Of a stretch of DNA of 64,000 nt, positions 49,481 to 56,574 are shown piece by piece. The notes below the pieces were generated by a model. That model did no database searches. It saw nothing but the letters and a program-made list of their open reading frames with translations, and was not told the DNA's origin. Numbering within the stretch: position 1 is the first letter of the stretch; every line of letters begins with the position of its first letter. Both the position numbers and the translations under genes were made by a program. Source of the stretch: CAKSHC01 sp045595395 (lineage in GTDB: Bacteria > Bacillota > Clostridia > Oscillospirales > UMGS1783); contig JAZOAH010000004.1 in assembly GCA_045595395.1 (NCBI GenBank), positions 1-64,000 of the forward strand. The letters run 5' to 3'.

Positions 49481-49509
49481 AGTCTATCACAAAACCCCTT
49501 GAAAATCAA
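49481..49509 (-). promoter_or_regulatory. Putative promoter of XRE membrane regulator
   Basis: Minus-strand TTGATT, 17-bp spacer, TAGACT (49481-49486); 4/6 in each box. Confidence 0.45.
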
Positions 49510-49525
49510 GGAAAATTTTATGCAC

Positions 49526-49550
49526 TCTACCGCCGGTAGAATCCTCTACC
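49526..49550. promoter_or_regulatory. TCTACC/GGTAGA repeat array between divergent promoters
   Basis: TCTACC-GCC-GGTAGA-ATCC-TCTACC gives two overlapping inverted pairs. A further GGTAGAAT lies at 49617-49624 inside the spacer of the degV promoter. Likely operator for the adjacent XRE protein. Confidence 0.5.
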
Positions 49551-49604
49551 GAAAATTCTACACCTCGAACACGCAGCAGTATAGTAAAAGAATAGGGGTG
49601 TAGG

Positions 49605-49633
49605 TTGAAAAAAATGGGTAGAATGCCTATGCT
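49605..49633 (+). promoter_or_regulatory. Promoter of degV-family gene
   Basis: TTGAAA, 17-bp spacer, TATGCT (49628-49633), with GGTAGAAT in the spacer. Confidence 0.5.
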
Positions 49634-49666
49634 AGAGTTAGTATGAAACGAACAAAGGAGAACAAG

Positions 49667-50518
49667 ATGAAAGATTTTGTGATTGTAACCGACTCGGCCA
49701 GCGATATGGATGCCGCCACCCTGCAGCAGTGGGGTGTGTCCTATGTGAGCCTGTCCTTCCGTTTTGAGGGCGAGGACAAGGAATATACCGAGATGCCGGT
49801 CGATGATTTTTATGCCAGAATGAAGGGCGGGGCCGTGGCTCGTACCGCCGCCGCCAACATCGGCGATTTCCGTGCCGCCTTTGAGCCGTTGGCCAAGGAG
49901 GGCAAGGATATCCTGTATGTCGGATTCTCGACCGGACTGTCCACCACATCCAACGCCGCCGCCATGGCCGCCGAGGAGATGAAAGAAGAATACCCCGATG
50001 TGCAGATCGTTACCATTGATACCCTCTGCGCTTCGGCAGGTGAGGGGTTGATGGTCAAGCTGGCCGTGGATAAGAAAAACAGCGGGGCATCCCTGGAAGA
50101 AACGGCGCAATATGTCCGTGACACCTTCCCCCAAATGGCCCACTGGTTTACCGTTGACGATCTGGTCTACCTCAAACGGGGCGGCCGTGTCAGCCCGACG
50201 CTGGCCTTTGTCGGCGGACTGCTTGGTATCAAGCCGGTCATGCACGTCGATGATGAGGGACATCTGATCAATGTCGCCAAGGTCAAGGGCCGCAAGGCGG
50301 CGCTTCATGCTCTGCTGAGTAAGTTGACCGAGACCCGCACCGACGGCCCCATCTTTATCTGCCAGGCCGACTGCCGTGACGAGGCCGAGGCGCTGGCCGC
50401 TACCATTGAAAAAACGACCGGAGAGCCGGTCTCTTACATCGCTGACATCGGCCCGGTCATCGGCGCCCATGCCGGCCCCGGCACCATTGCCGTCTTTTTC
50501 CTGGCTAACGAGCGCTAA
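49667..50518 (+). CDS. DegV family (FakB-like) fatty-acid-binding protein
   Basis: 283 aa from ATG 49667 (AAAGGAG at 49654-49660); an ATG at 49643 has no ribosome site. DegV features: FVIVTDSASDM, ARTAAANIGDF, GFSTGLSTTSN, RGGRVSPTLAFVGGLLGIKPV and HAGPGTIAVFF. By family it holds a fatty acid for phosphorylation by FakA; no fakA is near. Own terminator follows. Confidence 0.92.
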   Translation: MKDFVIVTDSASDMDAATLQQWGVSYVSLSFRFEGEDKEYTEMPVDDFYARMKGGAVARTAAANIGDFRAAFEPLAKEGKDILYVGFSTGLSTTSNAAAMAAEEMKEEYPDVQIVTIDTLCASAGEGLMVKLAVDKKNSGASLEETAQYVRDTFPQMAHWFTVDDLVYLKRGGRVSPTLAFVGGLLGIKPVMHVDDEGHLINVAKVKGRKAALHALLSKLTETRTDGPIFICQADCRDEAEALAATIEKTTGEPVSYIADIGPVIGAHAGPGTIAVFFLANER

Positions 50519-50547
50519 AAAAAGAGCCGAAAATCGGCTCTTTTTTC
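50517..50547. terminator. Bidirectional terminator between degV-family and mrp genes
   Basis: AAAAGAGCCGA/TCGGCTCTTTT hairpin (50520-50530 with 50534-50544), T-run on both strands. Confidence 0.88.
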
Positions 50548-51369
50548 TTATACTTTCAAATTGTCGATGATGCCGTCCAGCCAATCCTGTTCAAAGCCTT
50601 CCAGCAGACCCTCGTCACCGGCCTTGGCAACGGCAGGCTCGATAGGCAGTGCGGCGGTAGCCGGAATGTCGTGGCTCTTGGCCAGGCCTTCAACATTGCC
50701 CTCGCCGAAGATATAGTGCTTTTTATCGCAGGCGTTGCATACGAAATAACTGTAGTTTTCTACCAAGCCTAAGATGGGAATGCCCATCATGTCGGCCATA
50801 TTGACCGCCTTTTCGACGATCATGCCGACCAGTTGCTGAGGAGAGGTGACGATGACGATACCGTCGACCGGCAAAGACTGGAAGACGGTCAGCGGCACAT
50901 CGCCCGTTCCGGGAGGCATATCCACCAGCAGCACATCCAGTTCACCCCAGACCACATCGGTCCAGAATTGCTTGACAGCGCCGGCAATGACCGGGCCGCG
51001 CCAAACGACCGGATCGGTCTCGTTCTCCACCAGCAGATTGAGCGACATGACCTTGATGCCGTCACGGCTCTCGACCGGGAGGATGGAGTTGCCGTCGGCC
51101 AGGGCCCGCTTGCGGATGCCCAGCGCCTTGGGGATGGAAGGGCCGGTGATATCGGCGTCGAGGATGCCGACCTTTTTGCCCATATGCGCCAGTCGCACGG
51201 CCAGCATGGCGGTGACCATCGACTTGCCGACGCCGCCCTTACCCGATACGACGCCGATCACCTTTTTGATGTGACTGCCGGCGTGGGGGGCTTCATGCAG
51301 ATCCTGCGGCTGCTGACGGGAGGCGCAGTTGGATGAGCAGGTTGAACAATCGTGAGTACATTCAGACAT
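50548..51369 (-). CDS. Mrp/NBP35 family iron-sulfur carrier ATPase
   Basis: 273 aa from ATG 51369. A short Cys-rich N-terminus (Cys4, Cys8, Cys11, Cys15: ECTHDCSTCSSNC) precedes the deviant Walker A GKGGVGKSMV. Then DADITGPSIP, VWRGPVIAGAVKQF, DMPPGTGD and the CNAC bridge near 226 (CxxC for the shared cluster). Assembles or transfers Fe-S clusters as a dimer; here possibly for the many Fe-S proteins nearby, an inference only. Confidence 0.93.
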   Translation of the reverse strand: MSECTHDCSTCSSNCASRQQPQDLHEAPHAGSHIKKVIGVVSGKGGVGKSMVTAMLAVRLAHMGKKVGILDADITGPSIPKALGIRKRALADGNSILPVESRDGIKVMSLNLLVENETDPVVWRGPVIAGAVKQFWTDVVWGELDVLLVDMPPGTGDVPLTVFQSLPVDGIVIVTSPQQLVGMIVEKAVNMADMMGIPILGLVENYSYFVCNACDKKHYIFGEGNVEGLAKSHDIPATAALPIEPAVAKAGDEGLLEGFEQDWLDGIIDNLKV

Positions 51370-51403
51370 AACAGTATGATCCTTTCGTGATAACAATATC
51401 TTT

Positions 51404-51431
51404 ATTATAGCACCCTTTTCCCGAATGTCAA
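51404..51431 (-). promoter_or_regulatory. Promoter of mrp-family gene
   Basis: Minus-strand TTGACA, 16-bp spacer, TATAAT (51404-51409). Confidence 0.75.
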
Positions 51432-51473
51432 TGTGACGAATAGCTGACATTTGCCGTGCAGCGCAAAAAAATA

Positions 51474-51502
51474 TTGAACAAATTGTGACCATGTGTTATA
51501 AT
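51474..51502 (+). promoter_or_regulatory. Extended -10 promoter of the flippase-like/GT/TtcA operon
   Basis: TTGAAC, 17-bp spacer, TATAAT (51497-51502) with a TGT extension. Confidence 0.8.
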
Positions 51503-51532
51503 AGCCATAAACTCGAAGAAAGGAGACTTTCT

Positions 51533-52666
51533 GTGGCGGATCAATTTGAACAACTGAAGAAGGATCGGGCCTACGTCGATGAGAAGACATCCCTGTCCGA
51601 CGTGGATAAAAAGAAGAAAAAGCGCAATAAGATCATTCTGACCGTGTTGTTTGTGCTGGTCAATATCGGCGCTATTCTCATCACCGGCATCATTGAATTT
51701 ACCAAGGATGAGGTTGAATATATCGACTTTTTGGGCCTGAACATGACCTATCTGGTGGCGGCGGTCGGCTGCATTGCCTCAGCCGTCTTCTTTGAAACCT
51801 TCAAATACTGCACCATGATGCGCCATACCGTCGGTCGGGTCAGCATCAAGCATGCCTTTCAGACGGCGGTGCTGGGCAAATATTATGATAATATCACCCC
51901 GTCGGGCGCCGGCGGCCAGCCCTTTCAGATCTATTTCTTGAGGAAAAACGGTTACACGCCGGGCATAGCGGGTGCGATGCCGGTGCTGGGCTTTTTGTCG
52001 ATGCAGTTGGGCTTTTGCCTGCTCTTTTTCGGGCTGGTCGTGGCCAATGCCGGTGCGGTTGACAGTGCCGTGCTGCATGTCAGCGCCTATGTCGGTATCC
52101 TCTTCTATCTGCTGGTGCCGATGGCCATCATCCTCTTTAATTTCTTTCCCAAGATGGTGACCAAGGTCCTGGCCTGGGGTGTGCGGCTGCTTGGCAAGAT
52201 CAAGATCTTAAAAGATCCCGAAAAGAAGCAAGAAACCATGGTGAATTCCCTGGAGGAATATCGTGTTGCACTGGCCGAAATGGCCAAGGTCAAGGGGCTG
52301 ATCCTCAAGGTCATGCTCATCGGACTGCTCTATCAAATCGCCCTGTGCTCAACGCCCTTTTTCGTGCTGCGTGCCTTCGGTGCGCCGGCCTCCTATTTCG
52401 ATGTGTTGACACTGACGGTCTATATCTATGCCGCCATTGCCTATATCCCCACCCCCGGCAATGCCGGTGCGGCTGAGGGCACCTTCTATTCCATATTCTC
52501 AGGGCTTAAGCACGCCTTCTGGGGCATGACCATTTGGCGGTTTTTGACCTACTACCTGTTCCTGCTGCTGGGCGTGGGCGTCTACGGCTATAACGCTATC
52601 GCACCAAAGCTTGCCGGAAAACGGAAAAAAGACGATGAAGAAAATGAAAAGCATACAATTTATTGA
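51533..52666 (+). CDS. LPG-synthase-TM (UPF0104, YbhN/MprF-like) membrane protein
   Basis: 377 aa from GTG 51533, seven bases after AAAGGAG. A charged N-terminal helix, then eight or more membrane helices with the family signatures KYYDNITPSGAGGQPFQI and YIPTPGNAGAAEGTF. No lysyltransferase domain follows, so it is the flippase-like half only. Possibly moves a glycolipid or polyprenyl-linked lipid, since a glycosyltransferase overlaps its end. Confidence 0.85.
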   Translation: MADQFEQLKKDRAYVDEKTSLSDVDKKKKKRNKIILTVLFVLVNIGAILITGIIEFTKDEVEYIDFLGLNMTYLVAAVGCIASAVFFETFKYCTMMRHTVGRVSIKHAFQTAVLGKYYDNITPSGAGGQPFQIYFLRKNGYTPGIAGAMPVLGFLSMQLGFCLLFFGLVVANAGAVDSAVLHVSAYVGILFYLLVPMAIILFNFFPKMVTKVLAWGVRLLGKIKILKDPEKKQETMVNSLEEYRVALAEMAKVKGLILKVMLIGLLYQIALCSTPFFVLRAFGAPASYFDVLTLTVYIYAAIAYIPTPGNAGAAEGTFYSIFSGLKHAFWGMTIWRFLTYYLFLLLGVGVYGYNAIAPKLAGKRKKDDEENEKHTIY

Positions 52667-53780
52667 TCTGTTCTATCCCAATATCGACGGTGTGGTTCGC
52701 ACCGTCGATCGCTATGCTGCCAATATGCAGGCGACTGTTGTTGCGCCCCGTTCGCAAAAGGGCTATGTCGATAAGGATGACTATCCCGTGCTGCGCACCC
52801 GTGCGCTGCGCATCCCCTTTGTCGGCTACGGTTGGCCCATGCCCGAGCCGTCCAAGGCGCTCAAGGCGGCGATTCGTGATTTTCAGGCCGATATCTTCCA
52901 TGTTCATTCTCCCTTTATGCTGGGGCATTATGCGCTAAAACAGGCAAAAAAATTGGGGATCCCCGTCGTTGCCACCTTCCATAGCAAGTATTACGATGAT
53001 TTTAAGCGCATCACCCATAGCGAGATGCTGGCACGGTTTGTCGTGCGGTATATCGTGAGATTTTATAACCGCTGCGATGCCGTTTGGGCCTGCAGTGAGG
53101 GCACGGCGCAGACGTTGCGTGAATACGGCTACCGAGGGACGATCGAGGTGATGCCCAACGGAGCCGATCCCTTCTCCTGTCCCGATCGGCAGGCGGCACG
53201 GGCGGCCGCCATGGAAGCCTACCATATTCCCGCCGACAAAAAGATCCTGCTCTTTGTCGGGCAGATGGTCTGGCAGAAGAATTTGAAGCTGGTGCTTGAC
53301 ACGCTGGCTGCGCTGGACGACAGCTATCGACTGGTGCTGGCCGGTACCGGCTATTATGAAAAGCAGATCCATGACTACGCCAAGAAGATCGGTGTCTTTG
53401 ACCGTTGTATTGTTACTGGCCGCATCAGTGACCGCACCATGCTGGAGGGACTGTATCTGTCCGGGCAGCTCTTCTTTTTCCCCTCGGTCTATGACAATGC
53501 GCCGCTGGTGCTGAGAGAGGCCGCCACCGCCGATTTGCCGGCGTTGCTGGTCAAAGGCAGTAACGCCGCCGAGTGTGTGGTCGACGGCGAGAACGGATAT
53601 CTGGCCGAGGAATCGGTCGAAAGCATGTCCAATCGGATCATGAAGATATTTGAAAATGAGGAGCATCGCATACAGGTCGGACAGCAGGCGGCAAGGACCA
53701 TCCCACTGCCCTGGCCGGAGCTGACAAAGCAGGTCGAGGACGCATACGCTGCGGTGATCGATAAGTATGGAAGAAAATAA
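52635..53780 (+). CDS. GT4-family glycosyltransferase, glycolipid-synthase-like
   Basis: 381 aa from ATG 52635 (ATG 52644 is an alternative), overlapping the upstream gene by 32 bp. GT-B fold: FYPNIDGVVRTVDRYA, DIFHVHSPFMLG, VATFHSKYYDD, EVMPNGAD, LFVGQMVWQKN and an E-x7-E type PSVYDNAPLVLREAA. Similar to diacylglycerol glucosyltransferases; with the flippase-like neighbour it suggests membrane glycolipid or teichoic acid anchor synthesis (inference). Confidence 0.88.
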   Translation: MKKMKSIQFIDLFYPNIDGVVRTVDRYAANMQATVVAPRSQKGYVDKDDYPVLRTRALRIPFVGYGWPMPEPSKALKAAIRDFQADIFHVHSPFMLGHYALKQAKKLGIPVVATFHSKYYDDFKRITHSEMLARFVVRYIVRFYNRCDAVWACSEGTAQTLREYGYRGTIEVMPNGADPFSCPDRQAARAAAMEAYHIPADKKILLFVGQMVWQKNLKLVLDTLAALDDSYRLVLAGTGYYEKQIHDYAKKIGVFDRCIVTGRISDRTMLEGLYLSGQLFFFPSVYDNAPLVLREAATADLPALLVKGSNAAECVVDGENGYLAEESVESMSNRIMKIFENEEHRIQVGQQAARTIPLPWPELTKQVEDAYAAVIDKYGRK

Positions 53781-54618
53781 GCGTATTGAGCGCAGCATCA
53801 TCACCACCTATCGTAAAACGATATGGAATCGGTTTATCGAGGGTGTCAAACAATATAAGATGGTCAATGAGGGCGATCGGATCGCCGTCTGCCTGTCGGG
53901 CGGCAAGGATTCGGCGCTGCTGGTTAAATGTATGCAGCAGCTGCAGAAATACGGCGATTGCCGCTTTGAATTGAAGGTCATTGTCATGGACCCCGGCTAC
54001 AGTCCTGAAAATCGCCGCAAGATCGAGGAAAATTGCGCCCGCATGGGCATCACCCCCACCATCTTTGAAACCGACATCTTTGAATCGGTCGAGCAGACCG
54101 ACCGCAACCCCTGCTATCTGTGCGCCCGTATGCGGCGGGGGCATCTGTATGCCTTTGCTCAGTCGCTGGGCTGCAATAAGATCGCATTGGGTCATCATTT
54201 TGATGATGTTATTGAAACCACCCTGTTGGGTCTTCTTTACGGGGCGCAGGTGCAGACCATGTTGCCCAAACTGCACTCGACCAATTTTGATGGCATGGAG
54301 CTGATCCGTCCCCTCTACTGTGTGCGGGAGAGGGACATCATCCGATTTGCCAATTATAATAACCTGGAATTTCTGCGTTGTGCCTGCCGTGTCACCTCAC
54401 GGGACGAGGGGTGCGACAGCGAGAGCGCCAGCAAGCGCAAATATGTCAAGGCGCTGCTCGACGATCTGACCAAAAACAACAGCCAGGTGCCCGTCAACAT
54501 CTTCCGTGCCATGGAAAATGTTAAATTGGCTGAGGTCATCGGCTACACCGACGCTGACGGCTATCACAACTTTATGGATAATTATAAACAAGAGGAAGCG
54601 AAGCTTCCTACTTCTTAG
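53767..54618 (+). CDS. TtcA/TilS-family tRNA-thiolation-like ATPase (PP-loop)
   Basis: 283 aa. PP-loop CLSGGKDSALLV (about 41-48), VMDPGYSPENR, then NPCYLCARMRRG (CxxC about 117-120), LGHHFDDVIETTLL and a second Cys-rich segment FLRCACRV. TtcA-type proteins thiolate cytidine 32 of tRNA using an Fe-S cluster. The last residues (KQEEAKLPTS) are encoded by the start of a dispersed repeat, so the natural C-terminus was probably replaced. ATG overlaps the previous gene by 14 bp. Confidence 0.85.
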   Translation: MEENKRIERSIITTYRKTIWNRFIEGVKQYKMVNEGDRIAVCLSGGKDSALLVKCMQQLQKYGDCRFELKVIVMDPGYSPENRRKIEENCARMGITPTIFETDIFESVEQTDRNPCYLCARMRRGHLYAFAQSLGCNKIALGHHFDDVIETTLLGLLYGAQVQTMLPKLHSTNFDGMELIRPLYCVRERDIIRFANYNNLEFLRCACRVTSRDEGCDSESASKRKYVKALLDDLTKNNSQVPVNIFRAMENVKLAEVIGYTDADGYHNFMDNYKQEEAKLPTS

Positions 54619-54810
54619 GGCTTCCCCTTGAGGGGAGGCTGGCCGCCCGAAGGGCGGACTGATGAGGTGCCGAAAGCATGGCAACATTGAAATTAACCGG
54701 ACGGCCAGGCTGAAGGTGTAATTATACAGGGCTAAAGCCGGATTTCCATCCCCTCAGACAGCTGCGCTGACAGCTCCCCTTGTTCCCAAGGGGAGCGTAA
54801 GAGAGGGCAA
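54590..54810. repeat. Dispersed palindrome-rich repeat, copy B
   Basis: About 220 bp closely matching 29908-30127 (GAAGCGAAGCTTC hairpin, CTTCCCCTTGAGGGG, CCGCCCGAAGGGCGG, ACTGATGAGGTGCC, GCTGCGCTGACAGC, CCCCTTGTTCCCAAGGGG). Begins inside the 3' end of the TtcA-like gene. Confidence 0.85.
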
Positions 54811-54960
54811 TCTCAATGGATGTAGCCAGCAAATACTTCATCCGTCTGCTTCGCAGACACCTGAAGGTGAATTGCCCGAAGGGCAAGAGAGGCCGGCCTG
54901 GGCCGTCCCCTTGAGGGGAAGGCTTAATAGGAAGAAACCTTCGGTTTCTTTGAATAGAGA
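54811..54960. repeat. Second hairpin-rich repeat segment adjoining copy B
   Basis: A chain of small hairpins: GTCTGCTTCGCAGAC, TTGCCCGAAGGGCAA, TCCCCTTGAGGGGA and AGAAACCTTCGGTTTCT. It is related in style, not in order, to copies A and B, and completes the 382-bp gap before tspO. No gene seen. Confidence 0.6.
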
Positions 54961-55000
54961 GGGAATGCTGAGCATACATTAAACACAGAGGTGAAAATGT

Positions 55001-55468
55001 ATGCTTTCTTTTTGGCAAAAATACAAGTCGTTGATCCTGAATATTGCGCTGCCGCTTGGCGTTGGCTTGGCAGCAGGACTTTTGACTATGGGTGCGATGG
55101 ACGATTTCGCAGCCCTCAACCAGCCGCCCCTGTCGCCGCCCGGCTGGCTGTTTCCGGTGGTCTGGACGGTGTTGTATGTCCTGATGGGCCTTTCCTCTTG
55201 GTTGGTGCGGCGCAAGGATAAGCAGGCTCGGGCCTTGAGCATCTATCATCTGTCGCTGGTCTTTAATTTCTTTTGGCCCATCTTTTTCTTCGTCTGTCAG
55301 ATGTGGCTGTTTTCGCTGATCTGGCTGTTGGTTTTATGGGTTTTGGTGCTGATCTATACCGCCGGCTATTTCGGCATCGACCGCCGTGCCGGCTGGCTGC
55401 AGATCCCCTATGCCGTCTGGTGTGCTTTTGCCATCTACCTGAATTTTGGTATACTGCTGCTCAACTGA
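55001..55468 (+). CDS. TspO/MBR family membrane protein
   Basis: 155 aa from ATG 55001 (GAGGTG at 54988). Five helices with family signatures LNQPPLSPPGWLFPVVWT and LYVLMGLSSWLV, then FNFFWPIFFF and YLNFGILLLN. Members bind porphyrins or tetrapyrroles and lipids; bacterial roles vary. Own terminator follows. Upstream gap is repeat DNA; no promoter was found in it. Confidence 0.9.
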   Translation: MLSFWQKYKSLILNIALPLGVGLAAGLLTMGAMDDFAALNQPPLSPPGWLFPVVWTVLYVLMGLSSWLVRRKDKQARALSIYHLSLVFNFFWPIFFFVCQMWLFSLIWLLVLWVLVLIYTAGYFGIDRRAGWLQIPYAVWCAFAIYLNFGILLLN

Positions 55469-55498
55469 AAAAATGATGCCAAACGGCATCATTTTTTT
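55468..55498 (+). terminator. Intrinsic terminator after tspO-family gene
   Basis: 13-bp stem AAAAAATGATGCC/GGCATCATTTTTT with loop AAAC and T-run. Confidence 0.9.
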
Positions 55499-55513
55499 AT
55501 TTACAGATATGTC

Positions 55514-55542
55514 TTCAAATCGGCAAAGAAATATGGTATAAT
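55514..55542 (+). promoter_or_regulatory. Promoter of the GH2-like locus
   Basis: TTCAAA, 17-bp spacer, perfect TATAAT (55537-55542). Confidence 0.65.
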
Positions 55543-55575
55543 ATCCTTAACATTCTAATGCGAAAGGTGAAAACG

Positions 55576-56574
55576 ATGTTCAAACGAGTTTGCGCCGCCT
55601 TGGTGGCGGTTCTGTTGCTGGTCTGCCTGTCAGCCTGCGACAGCGGAACAGGCAGCGGTCAGGTGCTGGATACCGGCTGGATCGTTCGCGGCGATGCCGA
55701 CGGCATCGGTGAGAGCGAGAATTGGCACAAGGGCTTTACCGAAAAAAATGATGTGACCGCCGACACCGTGTGGTACGCCAATACCTTTGCCTTGTCGCTG
55801 ATCAAAGGCGAGCGTGTCATTCTTTCGTTGTGCGACCTGGGCGAGACGGCCACCGTTTGGCTCAACGGCCAGCCGGTCGATGCCCGTGATAACGCCATGG
55901 GTGATTATTGGGTCGATGTGACCGATACCGTCAAATTGGTCGGCACCAATACGCTGGTCATCCGTGCTGCCGCCGGCGCTGCCGTGACACGCACGACGTT
56001 GGCGGTGCGTTCGGCGGTCATCGTTTCCCGGATCGAGGCCGATTCGGATGCCGACGGCAATATGCAGATCCGTGTCACGCTTGACAATGCCGCCCAAGAA
56101 ACGCCGGTGGTGCTGACCGCCGTATTGACACAGTTGGACAACGGAACGGTCATGACCCGTCGGGTTGAGACGGTACAGGCCGTATCGGGCGTCGGGGTGC
56201 ATGAACTGACCCTGTCGGCCGAGGATGTCGCCTTGTGGAATATCTCTCAGCCCCATCTGTACGATCTGACGATCACCGCCGCCTCGGCCTCGTCCAAGCA
56301 GGCTTGGAGCGATTCGGCCAATGAAACGGTCGGATTTTTGTCGCAGCCGGCGTCGGTTGCATCGGTCGACCTGGAACAAACACTCATGTTGGACGAATCG
56401 GCCATGCGTGATTTTGTCAACCGTGCCCGCACCCAAGGCTTCACCGCTGTCCGTCCGCTTGCTCGACCGACCCAGGCGCTGCTGGATTATGCCGATGAGA
56501 TCGGCATGCTGGTCATCACCGATGCGGGCGGCCATCATGTCAGCGCCATCCCCAACGGAGGAATCCTGCGATGA
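55576..56574 (+). CDS. GH2-like lipoprotein lacking the catalytic barrel half
   Basis: 332 aa from ATG 55576 (AAAGGTGA upstream; ATG 55558 lacks one). Lipobox LSAC (Cys about 20). A galactose-binding-like sandwich (TVWLNGQPVDARDN, GTNTLVIRAAAG), an Ig-like GH2 domain, then only the beginning of a barrel (DESAMRDFVNRARTQGFTAV, DYADEIGMLVITD). It stops before the position of the acid/base Glu of GH2 enzymes. Probably a binding partner of the next protein; its stop overlaps that gene's start (ATGA). Confidence 0.75.
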   Translation: MFKRVCAALVAVLLLVCLSACDSGTGSGQVLDTGWIVRGDADGIGESENWHKGFTEKNDVTADTVWYANTFALSLIKGERVILSLCDLGETATVWLNGQPVDARDNAMGDYWVDVTDTVKLVGTNTLVIRAAAGAAVTRTTLAVRSAVIVSRIEADSDADGNMQIRVTLDNAAQETPVVLTAVLTQLDNGTVMTRRVETVQAVSGVGVHELTLSAEDVALWNISQPHLYDLTITAASASSKQAWSDSANETVGFLSQPASVASVDLEQTLMLDESAMRDFVNRARTQGFTAVRPLARPTQALLDYADEIGMLVITDAGGHHVSAIPNGGILR

